Origin: Leptospiraceae bacterium
GTDB taxonomy: Bacteria > Spirochaetota > Leptospiria > Leptospirales > Leptospiraceae
DNA length: 64,000 nt
Assembly (NCBI GenBank): GCA_015075105.1
Contig: JABTUZ010000001.1
Location: 1,933,001 to 1,997,000, forward strand
Direction: 5' to 3'
In this document: one piece after another, positions 1 through 9,526 of the stretch
Position numbering within the stretch: position 1 is the stretch's first letter
How the letters are laid out: each line of letters opens with the position of its first letter
Notes under the pieces: model-generated
What the model saw: only the letters and a program-made list of their open reading frames with translations
The model's database searches: none
Told to the model about the DNA's origin: nothing
Position numbers and translations under genes: made by a program

Positions 1-1831
1 CGTAACCCACATATCCGGGAGGAGCACCGATTAGTCTGCTTACAGAGTGGGGCTCCATGTATTCACTCATGTCAACTCTCAACAGGTGGTCTTCTTTCCC
101 GAATAAAAATACTGCCAAAGCCTTAGCAAGCTCTGTTTTTCCTACACCGGTGGGTCCGAGGAATATAAACGATCCGGTAGGTCTTCTTTCATTTTTAAAT
201 CCGGTTCTTGCTCTTCTCACTGCCCTTGCTACATTTTCAATAGCTTCTTTTTGTCCTACGATTCGGTCTCTTAAAGATTCTTCCATCTTTAATAGCTTAT
301 CATTTTCTGTTTCTTCCATTTTTTCGAGAGGAATGCCTGTCCACATAGAAACTACAGAAAGAATCGCATCTTCGTCAATAGATACTGCAAAGCCTTCCAT
401 CTTTTCTTGCCATGCTTGGGTTTTTTCGTCTATTAGAATCTTTTTGCGATTCACCTCGTCTCGCACACTTGCTGCTTTCTCGTATTCCTGAGAGCGTACC
501 ATTTCTTCTTTTTTCAAAGACAACAATCGAATCTCTTCTTCCATTTCTTTGATTTCTTGAGGTCTTGCACAATTGGCAAGTCTTGCTTTTGCACCTGCTT
601 CATCAATTATATCAATAGCCTTATCAGGAAGATAACGATCATTTATATATCTATGCGACATCTTAACCGCTTGCTCTAAGGCCCTTGGAGTATATCGCAC
701 TTTGTGATGAGCTTCATAAGCCTTTTTCAATCCTTGTAAAATCTGGATCGCATCATCAACTGAAGGCTCTGCCACCTTCACTGTTTGAAATCTTCTTTCA
801 AGTGCAGAATCTTTTTCTACATATTTTCTGTATTCTGTATTTGTGGTTGCACCGATACACTGCAACTCACCTCTCGCAAGCGCTGGTTTCAATATATTGG
901 CAGCGTCCACAGCGCCTTCGGCTGCGCCTGCACCTATGAGAGTATGAAGCTCATCGATAAATATAATTATATTTGTTGAAGAGGTGATCTCTTTCATAAT
1001 TTTTTTTAACCTCTCTTCAAATTCCCCCCTATACTTTGTTCCGGCTATTAAACCGGCTAAATCCAAAGAAATCACTCTTTTTTCAAACAACAAATCTGGT
1101 ACAGTCTTTTGCACTATAGAAAGCGCAAGTCCTTCTACGATTGCAGTTTTTCCAACACCGGATTCACCGATTAAGACTGGATTATTTTTTGTTTTTCTAG
1201 AAAGAATCTGAATCACTCTTTCTATTTCCTTACTTCTTCCTACAACAGGGTCTAACTTTCCGTCTCTTGCAAGAGTTGTTAAGTCCCTGCCAAATTCATC
1301 CAATATGGGAGTTTTGCTCTTTTCTGCTTTTGTCGATTGAGAGTGAGATGTTTGGGAACCGGCTCCCGCAGCAACACCTACAGGACTCACGGGAGGCGCG
1401 CCTAACAATCTCATAATTTCACTTTTAATTACATTATAATTTACGCTAAAAGAAGAAAGTGCCCCTCCAGCGATATTATTATTATCTCGTAAGAGTGCGA
1501 GAAGTATATGCTCTGTCCCTACATAATTATGTTTTAGCCTTTTCGCTTCTTCTCTTGCACTTTCTACTATCTTCTGATACTTGTCTTGACCTGAACTTAA
1601 ATCGAGTAGCAGGTTTCCAGAATTTTCGCGAGTTCTTCTTTCTATTTCCTTTTTTAAATCGTTTAAATTGATATTTAAGTTGGATAATATTTTAATTGCA
1701 ACAGAATCATCCTCTTTTAAAAGACCGAGTAAAATATGCTCTGGACCAATAAAATCACTTCCTAATCTTTTTGCCTCGTCCTGAGCCATTTCGTTAATGA
1801 CTCTTTTTGCTCTTTTTGTAAAATCCAGCAT
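1..1831 (-). CDS. clpC: ATP-dependent Clp protease ATP-binding subunit ClpC (3' part outside window)
   Basis: AAA+ unfoldase that feeds substrates to ClpP. About 610 residues are visible of a protein that is usually 800-850 long; the C-terminal half of the second ATPase domain lies beyond position 1. Reading from the ATG at 1831, there is a double Clp-N repeat (two copies of an EHILL.LL-type motif), then the first Walker A (GESGVGKT) and the Walker B (FIDELHTL). A UvrB/C-type central segment with KAASVRDEV follows, and then the second Walker A ([12 protein letters not shown]). The Clp-N repeats plus the middle UVR-like segment favour ClpC over ClpB. A strong ribosome site (AGGGGGAG) precedes the ATG. 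It sits downstream of the McsA-McsB-like gene, an arrangement reminiscent of the Firmicutes mcsA-mcsB-clpC cluster. I see no CtsR or CIRCE operator in the 175-base gap. Confidence 0.93.
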   Translation of the reverse strand, partial: MLDFTKRAKRVINEMAQDEAKRLGSDFIGPEHILLGLLKEDDSVAIKILSNLNINLNDLKKEIERRTRENSGNLLLDLSSGQDKYQKIVESAREEAKRLKHNYVGTEHILLALLRDNNNIAGGALSSFSVNYNVIKSEIMRLLGAPPVSPVGVAAGAGSQTSHSQSTKAEKSKTPILDEFGRDLTTLARDGKLDPVVGRSKEIERVIQILSRKTKNNPVLIGESGVGKTAIVEGLALSIVQKTVPDLLFEKRVISLDLAGLIAGTKYRGEFEERLKKIMKEITSSTNIIIFIDELHTLIGAGAAEGAVDAANILKPALARGELQCIGATTNTEYRKYVEKDSALERRFQTVKVAEPSVDDAIQILQGLKKAYEAHHKVRYTPRALEQAVKMSHRYINDRYLPDKAIDIIDEAGAKARLANCARPQEIKEMEEEIRLLSLKKEEMVRSQEYEKAASVRDEVNRKKILIDEKTQAWQEKMEGFAVSIDEDAILSVVSMWTGIPLEKMEETENDKLLKMEESLRDRIVGQKEAIENVARAVRRARTGFKNERRPTGSFIFLGPTGVGKTELAKALAVFLFGKEDHLLRVDMSEYMEPHSVSRLIGAPPGYVGY

Positions 1832-2006
1832 AACTCCCCCTGTATTTTCCTTAAAATATTAGACTAAAACCAATCCAAACCCGGCTAAAGCACCAGAATT
1901 TATATAAAAGACTAAAATTTCTTTCAAAAAACTATATTTTCTAAGATTTTTGAACTCTTAATTATTATATTATCTTTATCGTAAAAATTAGCAAGAATTA
2001 TCCAAA

Positions 2007-2978
2007 CTATTTCGATATTTTTCGGGTTTTATCAAATTCTAATAAGAAATAGACAAATTCATAAAAAGAAAAAATCTGCCTTTTTGAAATATTTTTTTTA
2101 TAAATATACAGTCGAGTCTTAGGATACTCTTCTTTTGCAATTTTTACATTTTCCAAAACAAAATCAAAACTATCCCCTACCATGCTCTCTAAAATCCAAT
2201 TCTCTTTCTCGTGAAAACTCGGAAGGTCGATGTAAACCGATAACTTATTCGCAAGACCAATATTTGTAGGGCAAGAAGTTATATATCCGATTCCGAGAAA
2301 ATAATCAAAAAGATTCTTTGAATTCAGCAATCGAAAAAATATTTCATACTCTTTAAAGAATTTAAAAAACTTTCCATTCAATGAAAAAAATTCTAACCGA
2401 AAATGATCTTCGTCAAAAAATATGCAATTCAGATTGCTCTCAAATCTCACAAAATCTTCCTTATTTTTATCCGAGGCAGAAGACTGAAACAATTTCAAGA
2501 CTTTAGTTTTGATTTTCGTCTTAATTGAAGTTTCTTTTCCAAACTTTGAAACAGGATATACAAACTCTTTCAAATTCCTTGCGATTCTATATCTGAATGA
2601 AACTTTAGAATTTGGAAAATTTTGAAAAATCTGCGATTCGAGATCAATGAGTTTTGTAAATTTTTGGGAGGTGAATTTTTTTAGAGCTAAATGAAAATTT
2701 TCTATTTCGCTTTCTGGAATTTTTTTTTGAATATTTAAAAAAAATTTTTTTTTATCAGATAGAAACTCTTCCCATTTTTTATGTTGGAATTTCTTTTCGA
2801 TTTTTTTATAAGGAAGAATTGCATCTTGAAAAGATATAAAACAATTCCCACACCCGATTTTTCCAGATTTCAGAAATTCCTGAAAACTATATCCGCATCT
2901 GAGACAAAATTCTATCCCACTATATTGGTTGTAATTTTCCGGAAACAATTCGATTTCGCTTGAAAGCCAAAGATGCAA
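2007..2978 (-). CDS. McsA-McsB-like fusion: zinc-finger plus degenerate protein-arginine-kinase domain
   Basis: Residues 25-46 have a Cys-x2-Cys ... Cys-x2-Cys finger (CLRCG then GCGNCF) laid out like the McsA zinc finger. Residues 127-250 align with McsB and phosphagen kinases: a [11 protein letters not shown] segment (RxRxARNL), DEDHFR in place of the NEEDHxR motif, and [11 protein letters not shown], the kinase active-site Cys motif. After that, the Arg-rich and GEGSEAxGN segments of active McsB are not recognisable, and a Lys stands where an Arg is expected after the CPTN motif. Nucleotide handling is therefore doubtful and the protein may be a pseudokinase or adaptor. It lies just upstream of clpC, which supports a Clp-linked role. 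The start is uncertain: the frame opens with TTG at 2978, inside lolD, and another TTG occurs at 2948. The McsA/McsB assignment is by motif, not by search. Confidence 0.72.
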   Translation of the reverse strand: MHLWLSSEIELFPENYNQYSGIEFCLRCGYSFQEFLKSGKIGCGNCFISFQDAILPYKKIEKKFQHKKWEEFLSDKKKFFLNIQKKIPESEIENFHLALKKFTSQKFTKLIDLESQIFQNFPNSKVSFRYRIARNLKEFVYPVSKFGKETSIKTKIKTKVLKLFQSSASDKNKEDFVRFESNLNCIFFDEDHFRLEFFSLNGKFFKFFKEYEIFFRLLNSKNLFDYFLGIGYITSCPTNIGLANKLSVYIDLPSFHEKENWILESMVGDSFDFVLENVKIAKEEYPKTRLYIYKKNISKRQIFSFYEFVYFLLEFDKTRKISK

Positions 2979-3594
2979 GCTCCATGTCGTGGGTTACAAG
3001 AATCATGGAAAATTGAAACTCTTTTTGAAGTCCTAAAACAAGTCCCATTAAATTTCTAGAATTTTCTCTGTCTAAATTTCCGGTCGGCTCGTCTGCCAAA
3101 ATCAATTGCTTTTTTGCAACCAGTGCCCTTGCCACTCCTACTCTTGCACTTTCTCCACCTGAAATTTCGGAGGGATAATTTTCTGTTCTTGAGATAAGCC
3201 CCACTCTCTCTAAAATTTCTAACGACTGAGACCTCGCCTTATTTTTTTTAACACCTGAAATGAGTAGTGGCATCATTACATTTTCCAAAGCAGTAAAATC
3301 AGGAAGCAGTAAATGGTGTTGAAAAATAAAAGAAATTTTTTCTCTCCTGAATCTTTCTTTTTCCCTCTCTTTCATATCAGACAGACTTTCCCCACAAACT
3401 ACAACTTTGCCGCTTTCAAAATTATCCATTGCACCAAGTATATTCAACAAAGTGGATTTACCGACACCTGAAGAGCCTTCTACAGAAACAATCTCATTCG
3501 CTAAAACAGTAAAATCTAAATTGGTTAAAATAGGAACGCCTTTCTCGCTTTTGAAATAAGACTTGTTCAGATTTTTAATTTCTACCAGAGCCAT
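2920..3594 (-). CDS. lolD: LolD-type ABC transporter ATP-binding protein
   Basis: ATPase of a LolCDE-type system, which extracts lipoproteins from the inner membrane for delivery to the outer membrane. The 224 residues contain Walker A ([11 protein letters not shown]), a Q-loop region (FIFQHH), the ABC signature ([15 protein letters not shown]), Walker B ([12 protein letters not shown]) and the H-loop (VTHD), all typical of the LolD/MacB branch. The gene starts one base after the end of the permease gene upstream, so the two are almost certainly co-transcribed and coupled. Its last 59 bases overlap the open frame of the McsA-McsB-like gene. Organisms of this type export very many lipoproteins, several of them encoded in this window. 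Confidence 0.9.
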   Translation of the reverse strand: MALVEIKNLNKSYFKSEKGVPILTNLDFTVLANEIVSVEGSSGVGKSTLLNILGAMDNFESGKVVVCGESLSDMKEREKERFRREKISFIFQHHLLLPDFTALENVMMPLLISGVKKNKARSQSLEILERVGLISRTENYPSEISGGESARVGVARALVAKKQLILADEPTGNLDRENSRNLMGLVLGLQKEFQFSMILVTHDMELASLAFKRNRIVSGKLQPI

Positions 3595-3595
3595 G

Positions 3596-4945
3596 TTATT
3601 CGTTCCTTATCGTATCTATCGGGTTGAGTCTCGCTGCCCACCTTGCAGGGAAATACCCGGCTATTCCAGACAAAATAGTCGCAGCAGTTGTCACCATAAA
3701 TATAAATGAAATATCAATGTCCACAGGCAAGTGATCAAAGTAGTAAATGTCTTTTGGAACTAACTCAACAGTCCGCCAATCGCTTTGATAAATTGCAGAC
3801 CCGATTAAATTGATGATTTCGCTTAACGCATTGATTATTGACTCCAATTGGTTGGCTCCGAATATACCGATCATCCCCCCTACACTCGAAGCCAAAACTC
3901 CTATAATCATGGAGTTCAAAGTAAAAATCAAAAGTATGGAATTGGAAGATAAGCCTAAGGCTTTTAGTGTCCCGATAGATTTTTGTTTGGAGCGCACGAG
4001 CGAATATACAGTAGCCACCATTCCAAGTGCAGCAAGTACTATGAATAAAAATACGATAATAGAAATAATTGTTTTTTCCAATTTCAAAGCTGCCAGAAAA
4101 TTTTCCTGCTCTTCTGCAATTGTTCTGACTGTGAGAGATGTTCGCACTTTAATTTCAGGATCAAAATCAGGATCATTAAAAATCTCAAGTAGAGTGGACT
4201 TGACTCTTACTAAATCATCTAAAGACTTTACCTTGATAATAATTTGATTGACCGAGCCTTTCAGTTTAAAAAGTTTTTGTGCAACCGGAAGAGAAAGAAA
4301 AATAAATCTGGAGTCGTAGTTGTAATACCCTGTTCTAAAAAAACCAGAAACCCTAAAAGACTCAACATTCACCTCTACCCCTTTTCCGACAGTAAAAGTA
4401 CCGCCCGGCACTGCTACTGTAATAGTTTTTCCTAAAGAATAGCCATAGAGAGAAGCCATTTCCTTTCCTATGAGAATATAATTTTTAGAATTCATTAACC
4501 TCACCTCGTCTCTATTGTAATAAGTCAGATGAGGTAGGTTCGTAAAATTCAGATCAGACGAGCTTGTAGCCTCCATAGGAACTGCTCGAATCATTATCGG
4601 AATAAAAGATGTACTATTTTGTAAAAGACCGTGGCTTGTGATATTTCCTTGAATAGAAACAACCCTTTCTTTTAAATATTTATTTTTTAGTACAAGATCA
4701 ATAATTTTCTGGTAATTCTGAATTTCCCCAGATTCGTAATTATTCTCAATTGTAACATGAGAGCCTCCCGACCAGAGAGATTCTTTGACCTGTTTTTGGA
4801 ATCCGTTAAAGATAGATAATACAATCACCAATAAAGATACGCCTACTGCCATAACGATAAACGATAATCTTGACTTTAAAGACAGTAGCCCGAATATCTT
4901 GGCTCCTCTCAAATACCTCGATGTAATTAAAAAAACTATTCCCAT
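3596..4945 (-). CDS. lolC: LolC/LolE-family lipoprotein-releasing permease
   Basis: Inner-membrane permease of the FtsX/MacB superfamily, partner of LolD. The 449-residue protein has the expected plan. An N-terminal helix at about residues 25-50 is preceded by a SRYLRGAK-type start, followed by a large periplasmic domain and three C-terminal membrane segments near residues 285-310, 330-365 and 405-430. The ending [20 protein letters not shown] is a classic LolC/E signature. Only one permease gene is seen here, so the transporter may use a homodimer or a partner encoded elsewhere. It is divergent from the gene at 5029, with overlapping promoter-like elements between them. Confidence 0.9.
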   Translation of the reverse strand: MGIVFLITSRYLRGAKIFGLLSLKSRLSFIVMAVGVSLLVIVLSIFNGFQKQVKESLWSGGSHVTIENNYESGEIQNYQKIIDLVLKNKYLKERVVSIQGNITSHGLLQNSTSFIPIMIRAVPMEATSSSDLNFTNLPHLTYYNRDEVRLMNSKNYILIGKEMASLYGYSLGKTITVAVPGGTFTVGKGVEVNVESFRVSGFFRTGYYNYDSRFIFLSLPVAQKLFKLKGSVNQIIIKVKSLDDLVRVKSTLLEIFNDPDFDPEIKVRTSLTVRTIAEEQENFLAALKLEKTIISIIVFLFIVLAALGMVATVYSLVRSKQKSIGTLKALGLSSNSILLIFTLNSMIIGVLASSVGGMIGIFGANQLESIINALSEIINLIGSAIYQSDWRTVELVPKDIYYFDHLPVDIDISFIFMVTTAATILSGIAGYFPARWAARLNPIDTIRNE

Positions 4946-4971
4946 AATTTATTGCTATAAATAATCCTTGT

Positions 4972-5005
4972 TTGACAATATTCCTAAGGTAGCTTAATCT
5001 GTCAA
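4972..5005. promoter_or_regulatory. Overlapping divergent promoters for lolC and the gene at 5029
   Basis: On the plus strand, TTGACA (4972-4977) is followed after 17 bases by TAATCT (4995-5000). On the minus strand, TTGACA (5005-5000) is followed after 17 bases by AATATT (4982-4977). The two -35 boxes form the inverted repeat TTTGACA ... TGTCAAA, and the two promoters occupy almost the same DNA on opposite strands. The hexamers and spacing are read directly; promoter activity is inferred. Confidence 0.55.
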
Positions 5006-5028
5006 AAAAGGATTATTTTTGAGATTTT

Positions 5029-5994
5029 ATGGGTGAAAGCGATAAAGTTTATTCTATCCGATTTATCGCAAAAGATGAAGAATCAGGGTTGAATTGCCTA
5101 TTTTGTGCTATTTTTGACCCTGTAATCGGCAAATTTGAGCAATTTGAAATACTTCTTGGAAGTAATGTATCTATTTCAAACCCAAGTCAAGCAACATTTA
5201 AAGACTTTTCTAATTCTATTCAGCTTTCCAAATACAAGGGAGATTTTTCTAAAAACTACACAAATAGCCTCTCAGAAAACTATAAAACTGGATTTTTATC
5301 AGAAAGTTTTATAGAAGAACTTAGACACTATTTAGAGACAAGCGATAACGAAAGACTAAATTACCTATTTCAACAACCACAGATCCAAGTTTTAGGTGCC
5401 ACTGCCAAAATAAATATGGAGCTATTCTATGAAAAAATAGAGCGAAATGATATAGAAAAAACCAACCAAGTGATTAATACTTCCGCCGATGAGTCGAACA
5501 CCGGGTCACAAGACATAATACCTCAAGGCTCGATGGTTGTGAATTTTAAATTTGCACTTTCTCCAGTATCTGGAGTCAAAGTCAGTGAGTTGAAAGATGG
5601 CAGCCGGATTATGGTAAAAATTGTACCGGGAGATACAAATTCAAACAATACAATAAACCTCCTAAAACTCAGAGACGACGGAGGAAATATCAAAGTTATT
5701 CCCGCCACAATAGTTTTCATAAATCACACTGCCAAAGGTACTGAAACTATTATTAAAATAACGGACTCTATATTCGGTAAATACACCGAAGAAGAAGCCT
5801 CTATCAAAGTAAAACTTGCAGGCAACGAAACTCTCGCATCCTCTGTTTCGACCCCTCAAACAGAAACCAGAAAAGCCCCTGCAATCCAACCAAGACAAAC
5901 TAAGGAAGATTCGGGTTCTCTACCTATAGGCGTGCTTATAATTATCGGAGCACTCGGTATAATTGGGGCATTCATTACCATTTTCCTATTGTAA
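5029..5994 (+). CDS. Unknown protein with a C-terminal membrane anchor
   Basis: I do not recognise this 321-residue protein. It has no signal peptide. The N-terminal 130 residues are mixed alpha/beta, residues 170-275 are predicted beta-rich (VVNFKFALSPVSGVKV onward), and a Thr/Pro/Gln-rich linker at 275-297 leads to one strongly hydrophobic segment at about 298-321 that ends the protein. This is a tail-anchored layout with a cytoplasmic body. The end overlaps the next reading frame's possible upstream start; the next gene's ATG at 6005 lies 11 bases after the stop, so the two probably form an operon driven from the promoter at 4972. Confidence 0.75.
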   Translation: MGESDKVYSIRFIAKDEESGLNCLFCAIFDPVIGKFEQFEILLGSNVSISNPSQATFKDFSNSIQLSKYKGDFSKNYTNSLSENYKTGFLSESFIEELRHYLETSDNERLNYLFQQPQIQVLGATAKINMELFYEKIERNDIEKTNQVINTSADESNTGSQDIIPQGSMVVNFKFALSPVSGVKVSELKDGSRIMVKIVPGDTNSNNTINLLKLRDDGGNIKVIPATIVFINHTAKGTETIIKITDSIFGKYTEEEASIKVKLAGNETLASSVSTPQTETRKAPAIQPRQTKEDSGSLPIGVLIIIGALGIIGAFITIFLL

Positions 5995-6004
5995 CTCAGA
6001 ATTT

Positions 6005-7036
6005 ATGAAAAAAATACTTTTTATTCTACTTCCTTTTGTTACCTTTCTTTTGACAATAGAGATGATGTTTCTGGATATACAACTCCAAAAGCCTTTTGAC
6101 CCATATAAATTTTCTTTGGAAGAAGGAAGCACTACTCTAAAAGAAGAAAAAAATACACCAATCCCAATGCAAATCGGGAAAGGAATATTTCAAAAAATCT
6201 CTTTTTTTTCTGAGTTGCATAGAGCACTAAAAGACACAAATTCTCCCTCCGACGGAAAGGTAGAAAAAACTATTTCTAAAATAGAAAGAGTAATACTTTC
6301 ATTAAAGATTGCTTTTTTTATAAACCTATTCCTAGCCGCTCTTTCTATATGTGCATTCATCTCTATGAATTTAGAAGCCTACTTTTCTCCATTTCTGAAT
6401 CGTTTCCAAGCAATTTCTTCTATTTTCATATTCATGCCATATATGTCTGAAAGTTCCAGACTAATAGAAACAAAACCTATTCTTGGAATACTGGGGGTTC
6501 TATTTTTCCTCAGCTCCTCTGTGTATGCGATTTGGATATTTCGTAAATTTGGCAAATTGAAAAAACAAGACAATTTCACATACCAAGCTCTCTACCACGC
6601 ATCAAAGTCAGAAGAAGAAAATTTAACAAAACAAGAAAATGACCCAATTAGCTTTATTACTTTTGCTTTTCATTTTTCTGTTATCATATTTTCGGGAATT
6701 CTAATCGGAAATTTTTTATACATACCACTTTTTTCTCTTCAAAAAAACTTTTCAGCTCAATTTGGAATTCTTTTGATTGTTCTATTTTTCGGGCTATCTC
6801 TATTCTATATAAAAAACTATTATACAATAGGAAAGGAAATCGGTTACTCAAAATTTCAAAATATTCTTGCCAGCATTGCTTTTTTACAATTTCGTTTTAT
6901 AAAAAATATCCTATTTACAGTTCTATCTCTCACAGGCGTGATTTTTTTTATTACACTTTTGTTTTCTCTACTCGCCTTCAATAGTTTTTTTTTAAAAAGT
7001 GCAAACTTCCTGCTTCAAACTCAAGTTAGCCTGTAA
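6005..7036 (+). CDS. Unknown multi-spanning membrane protein
   Basis: Unrecognised protein of 343 residues. It starts with a hydrophobic helix (ILFILLPFVTFLL), followed by about 80 polar residues and then paired membrane segments near residues 100-125, 135-150 and 160-180, a polar loop, and three or four more segments in the C-terminal third. I chose the ATG at 6005 because it puts the first hydrophobic segment at the N-terminus; an in-frame ATG at 5963 would overlap the previous gene. Its last 11 bases overlap the convergent small gene at 7026. The pairing with the tail-anchored protein upstream suggests a shared membrane role, but no function can be assigned. Confidence 0.72.
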   Translation: MKKILFILLPFVTFLLTIEMMFLDIQLQKPFDPYKFSLEEGSTTLKEEKNTPIPMQIGKGIFQKISFFSELHRALKDTNSPSDGKVEKTISKIERVILSLKIAFFINLFLAALSICAFISMNLEAYFSPFLNRFQAISSIFIFMPYMSESSRLIETKPILGILGVLFFLSSSVYAIWIFRKFGKLKKQDNFTYQALYHASKSEEENLTKQENDPISFITFAFHFSVIIFSGILIGNFLYIPLFSLQKNFSAQFGILLIVLFFGLSLFYIKNYYTIGKEIGYSKFQNILASIAFLQFRFIKNILFTVLSLTGVIFFITLLFSLLAFNSFFLKSANFLLQTQVSL

Positions 7037-7277
7037 TATTTTTCTGAATAAAAACAATCACAAAGAATTGTACGAAAAATAGAATGGAATAAAAAATATG
7101 AATCCGATTTGGAATTTTTTGAAAGATCAAATACAAAGAGAGTAAAAGTATCAATGAAAGCAGAAAATTTTGTAAAATGTCAAAATCAATAAAATTTAAA
7201 ATACCAAAAGAATATAAACAAACAATGGCAAATATGAAATAGCAAAAATAGTAAAGATAAAGGAAAAAATCTTTCAA
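7026..7277 (-). CDS. Small unknown membrane protein
   Basis: Unrecognised 83-residue protein made almost entirely of three hydrophobic stretches (about residues 4-26, 33-51 and 58-80), probably three membrane helices. Its ATG overlaps the stop of the upstream lipoprotein gene by four bases (ATGA), the usual sign of translational coupling, which is the best evidence that it is a real gene. It overlaps the convergent gene ending at 7036 by 11 bases. Confidence 0.55.
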   Translation of the reverse strand: MKDFFLYLYYFCYFIFAIVCLYSFGILNFIDFDILQNFLLSLILLLSLYLIFQKIPNRIHIFYSILFFVQFFVIVFIQKNITG

Positions 7278-7978
7278 CCTTTGTTACCGAAACACTCCGA
7301 CTTTTTTTCTTCGCCTAAAATACGGCACTGAATTTGTCCGTTTTCAAAATACGTTATTCGATGCACTAACTTACCCGTAATGTCGTACGTTTCTTTGGCT
7401 TCGACCAAACCGGATGGATAATAAAAAATCCACTCTTTTATTTTCAGGTCTTTATGGTAAGAGCCGGAATATTCTTTTTTCCCGTCTATAAAATATTTCT
7501 CCCAGTTCCCTGTCTTGTAACCGCTATCGTAGTACCCTTTTTCTTCCAGATTGCCATTCTCGTAAAATCTTTCATACAACCCATCCTCGTTTCCCCAGAT
7601 ATCGGTTTGTATCCAAAAGACTCTTTTTTTCCCATAGGTAAAATATTGTTTGCAGTATGGTTTTCCATTTAAAAAATTCCAAACCCAAAGCCCATCTCTT
7701 TGCCCATTTTTAAAATTCCCAAAACTTAAAACAGATTTTGACTTGGTGTATTGAAAACATTCACCATCGTTAATTCCTAATGGATTTACCTTACAAGATG
7801 AATACAATTCACCTGTATCATACCAAGCTAATCTTTTGTTGTTCTCTATAGCAGTATAGAGATTCGTCTTCTTGTCAAATTTTGCATTTGAAGAAATAGA
7901 ATCAGGAAAACTTTTTTTGGGACTACAACCAATAGTTATAAAAATTAAAAAAATAGAAAAAGCTGATTGAATAATCAT
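7274..7978 (-). CDS. Lipoprotein with MORN/YwqK-like repeats
   Basis: Predicted outer-envelope lipoprotein of 234 residues. The signal peptide ends in IGC, a spirochaetal lipobox, with Cys at residue 18. The body is a series of about 22-residue repeats of the form YENGNLEEKGYYDSGYKTGN, each with a Tyr-x-x-G-x-x-x-x-x-x-Y/W rhythm, as in MORN-like or YwqK antitoxin-type proteins. In Leptospira-type genomes such proteins are common and mostly of unknown role. I chose the ATG at 7978 over an in-frame TTG at 7990 because GAAGAG lies at a suitable distance upstream. It is translationally coupled to the small membrane protein downstream. Confidence 0.8.
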   Translation of the reverse strand: MIIQSAFSIFLIFITIGCSPKKSFPDSISSNAKFDKKTNLYTAIENNKRLAWYDTGELYSSCKVNPLGINDGECFQYTKSKSVLSFGNFKNGQRDGLWVWNFLNGKPYCKQYFTYGKKRVFWIQTDIWGNEDGLYERFYENGNLEEKGYYDSGYKTGNWEKYFIDGKKEYSGSYHKDLKIKEWIFYYPSGLVEAKETYDITGKLVHRITYFENGQIQCRILGEEKKSECFGNKG

Positions 7979-8014
7979 ACAACTCTTCAATGTAAGATAA
8001 ACTAAATTACAAAT

Positions 8015-8692
8015 TTAGTTTATCGTAAACTTCTTTACCGCCAAGACTTCATCTTTTTCATTTCTGATTTCTACTTCGTATTTTCCAGGTGAATCAAAAA
8101 AAGTCTCATCGTAATAGGTCTGCGCTTTTTCGGCATCCTTTTTAAAAGAACGTACATAACTGTGGATTTCTTCCTTCCCACCTTCTGTCTTGTAAATTTT
8201 CAAGCTCAAAGTTTTTGGAGTGCTCCAACCTTTTCTATAATAAACATAGAAATCTTGACCGGCTTTAAAATCATAGTCTTTGTCAGGATCCATCTGTGAA
8301 ACCTTGTCCGGTGTCATCTTATTCACATCCATAAAAATGGCGTGCTTCTGTGGCCAGAAAAGCCAAATCAACCAGAGAGCCGCAATAAAGCCCCCTAAAA
8401 TTAAATATTTTTTCGGCTTGTTTTCGCCGCCCTTAGGTGAGGTATAATCTTCCAATCTCATAACACTTTTTACGTTGTAAAGAGTGCTTTTTTTGGGCAA
8501 TAGTTTTTCTTGGTTTTTTCCCTCAAAGCGATGGTTTTTTACGATTTCTTTTTTATTCACTTTCTCTACCGGCTCTTTTTTGGAAACTTCTACTGTAGAT
8601 TGAACACCCTCCACCGGGTTATCCGTTTTATTGCCTAAAGCCCTATTGATCTGAGTGCCGGCCGCTTGAAATAGTCGATCCTTTTTAGCCAA
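8015..8692 (-). CDS. Unknown single-pass membrane protein coupled to ParA
   Basis: Unrecognised 225-residue protein. Residues 1-95 are charged and Lys-rich, residues 96-115 form one membrane helix (YLILGGFIAALWLIWLFW), and the rest is a beta-rich domain probably outside the cytoplasm (KYEVEIRNEKDEVLAVKKF near the end resembles an Ig-like strand pair). It starts with TTG at 8692, overlapping the ParA stop by eight bases, so it is translated with ParA. The position a ParB would normally hold is taken by this membrane protein, so it may be the ParA's localisation partner; that is inference. Confidence 0.72.
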   Translation of the reverse strand: MAKKDRLFQAAGTQINRALGNKTDNPVEGVQSTVEVSKKEPVEKVNKKEIVKNHRFEGKNQEKLLPKKSTLYNVKSVMRLEDYTSPKGGENKPKKYLILGGFIAALWLIWLFWPQKHAIFMDVNKMTPDKVSQMDPDKDYDFKAGQDFYVYYRKGWSTPKTLSLKIYKTEGGKEEIHSYVRSFKKDAEKAQTYYDETFFDSPGKYEVEIRNEKDEVLAVKKFTIN

Positions 8693-9443
8693 TTTCTAAG
8701 ATATCCTCTACCAACCCCTCATAAGCCAAGGCCACCTTATTTTTCTTCTGGTATTCAAACAAAGTCTTTTGCATAAGATGGGATTCCTCGACTGCCACAG
8801 AAACCGGAAGGGTTGTGCGAAATAATTTTAAATATTGCTGTATTTGAGGGACAACTGCCTGCGAAATAGAAGTTCGGGGATTGAACATAGAAAGTAAAGC
8901 TCCAAATATTTTTAAATTCGGGTTGTACCTTTTTGTAACAGTTTCATAAATATCAAGAATCCCCTCAATCCCATCAATAGAAAATTTTGACACTTGTAAT
9001 GGAATAATTATCCCCGTCCCTGCAACTAAAGCATTTAACGTAAGCATTGAAAGGCTTGGAGGACAATCAATCACCACATAATCAAAGTCTTCTTTTATCA
9101 TTTCCATGGAATCCCGTAACATGAAAAACCCATCGAGTTTGCCGGACAAAATACTGTCAACCTCAGATAACTTTATGTTAGAAGGGATAATCTTCAAATT
9201 TTCGATACGAGTCTCAGATATTAAATTTTGAATTGGAGCGATCTTGTCCCTAAACACCGGGTAAATAGTTTTTTCTGAGTCGGTTTCCTTGCTAACAAAA
9301 ATACTCGACGAATTTCCCTGGGGGTCCAAGTCGATGAGTAGAGTCCTCTCCCCTTTTTTTGCAAGCCCGACTGCGATATGCACTGAAGTAGTAGTTTTTC
9401 CTACCCCACCCTTTTGATTCGTGATACATAGTATTTGTTTCAT
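8685..9443 (-). CDS. parA: ParA/Soj-family ATPase
   Basis: ParA/MinD-type P-loop ATPase of 252 residues. It has the deviant Walker A KGGVGKTTTS, the A' motif LLIDLDPQGNSS and Walker B VVIDCPPSLSMLTLNAL. Family members position chromosomes, plasmids or protein clusters. There is no N-terminal helix-turn-helix, which favours the chromosomal Soj type. No parB follows; instead a membrane protein gene overlaps its end. The ATG at 9443 is the natural start. The upstream region is filled with dispersed hairpin repeats rather than obvious parS-like sites. Confidence 0.88.
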   Translation of the reverse strand: MKQILCITNQKGGVGKTTTSVHIAVGLAKKGERTLLIDLDPQGNSSSIFVSKETDSEKTIYPVFRDKIAPIQNLISETRIENLKIIPSNIKLSEVDSILSGKLDGFFMLRDSMEMIKEDFDYVVIDCPPSLSMLTLNALVAGTGIIIPLQVSKFSIDGIEGILDIYETVTKRYNPNLKIFGALLSMFNPRTSISQAVVPQIQQYLKLFRTTLPVSVAVEESHLMQKTLFEYQKKNKVALAYEGLVEDILEIG

Positions 9444-9526
9444 GCAGTCCGTAATTGTGTCAGCGTGGATTTTTTTCTCATAATTTTAGTCTTGAAATTT
9501 TTTTTCTTAGTGTCAAGAAATAAAAC

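Noticed and set aside
57-491. Plus-strand open frame of 144 codons at the window start
   Set aside because: It is the complement of the clpC coding region, which has full domain motifs on the minus strand.
3810-4247. Plus-strand open frame of 145 codons inside lolC
   Set aside because: Antisense to a well-supported permease gene; no family features or ribosome site.
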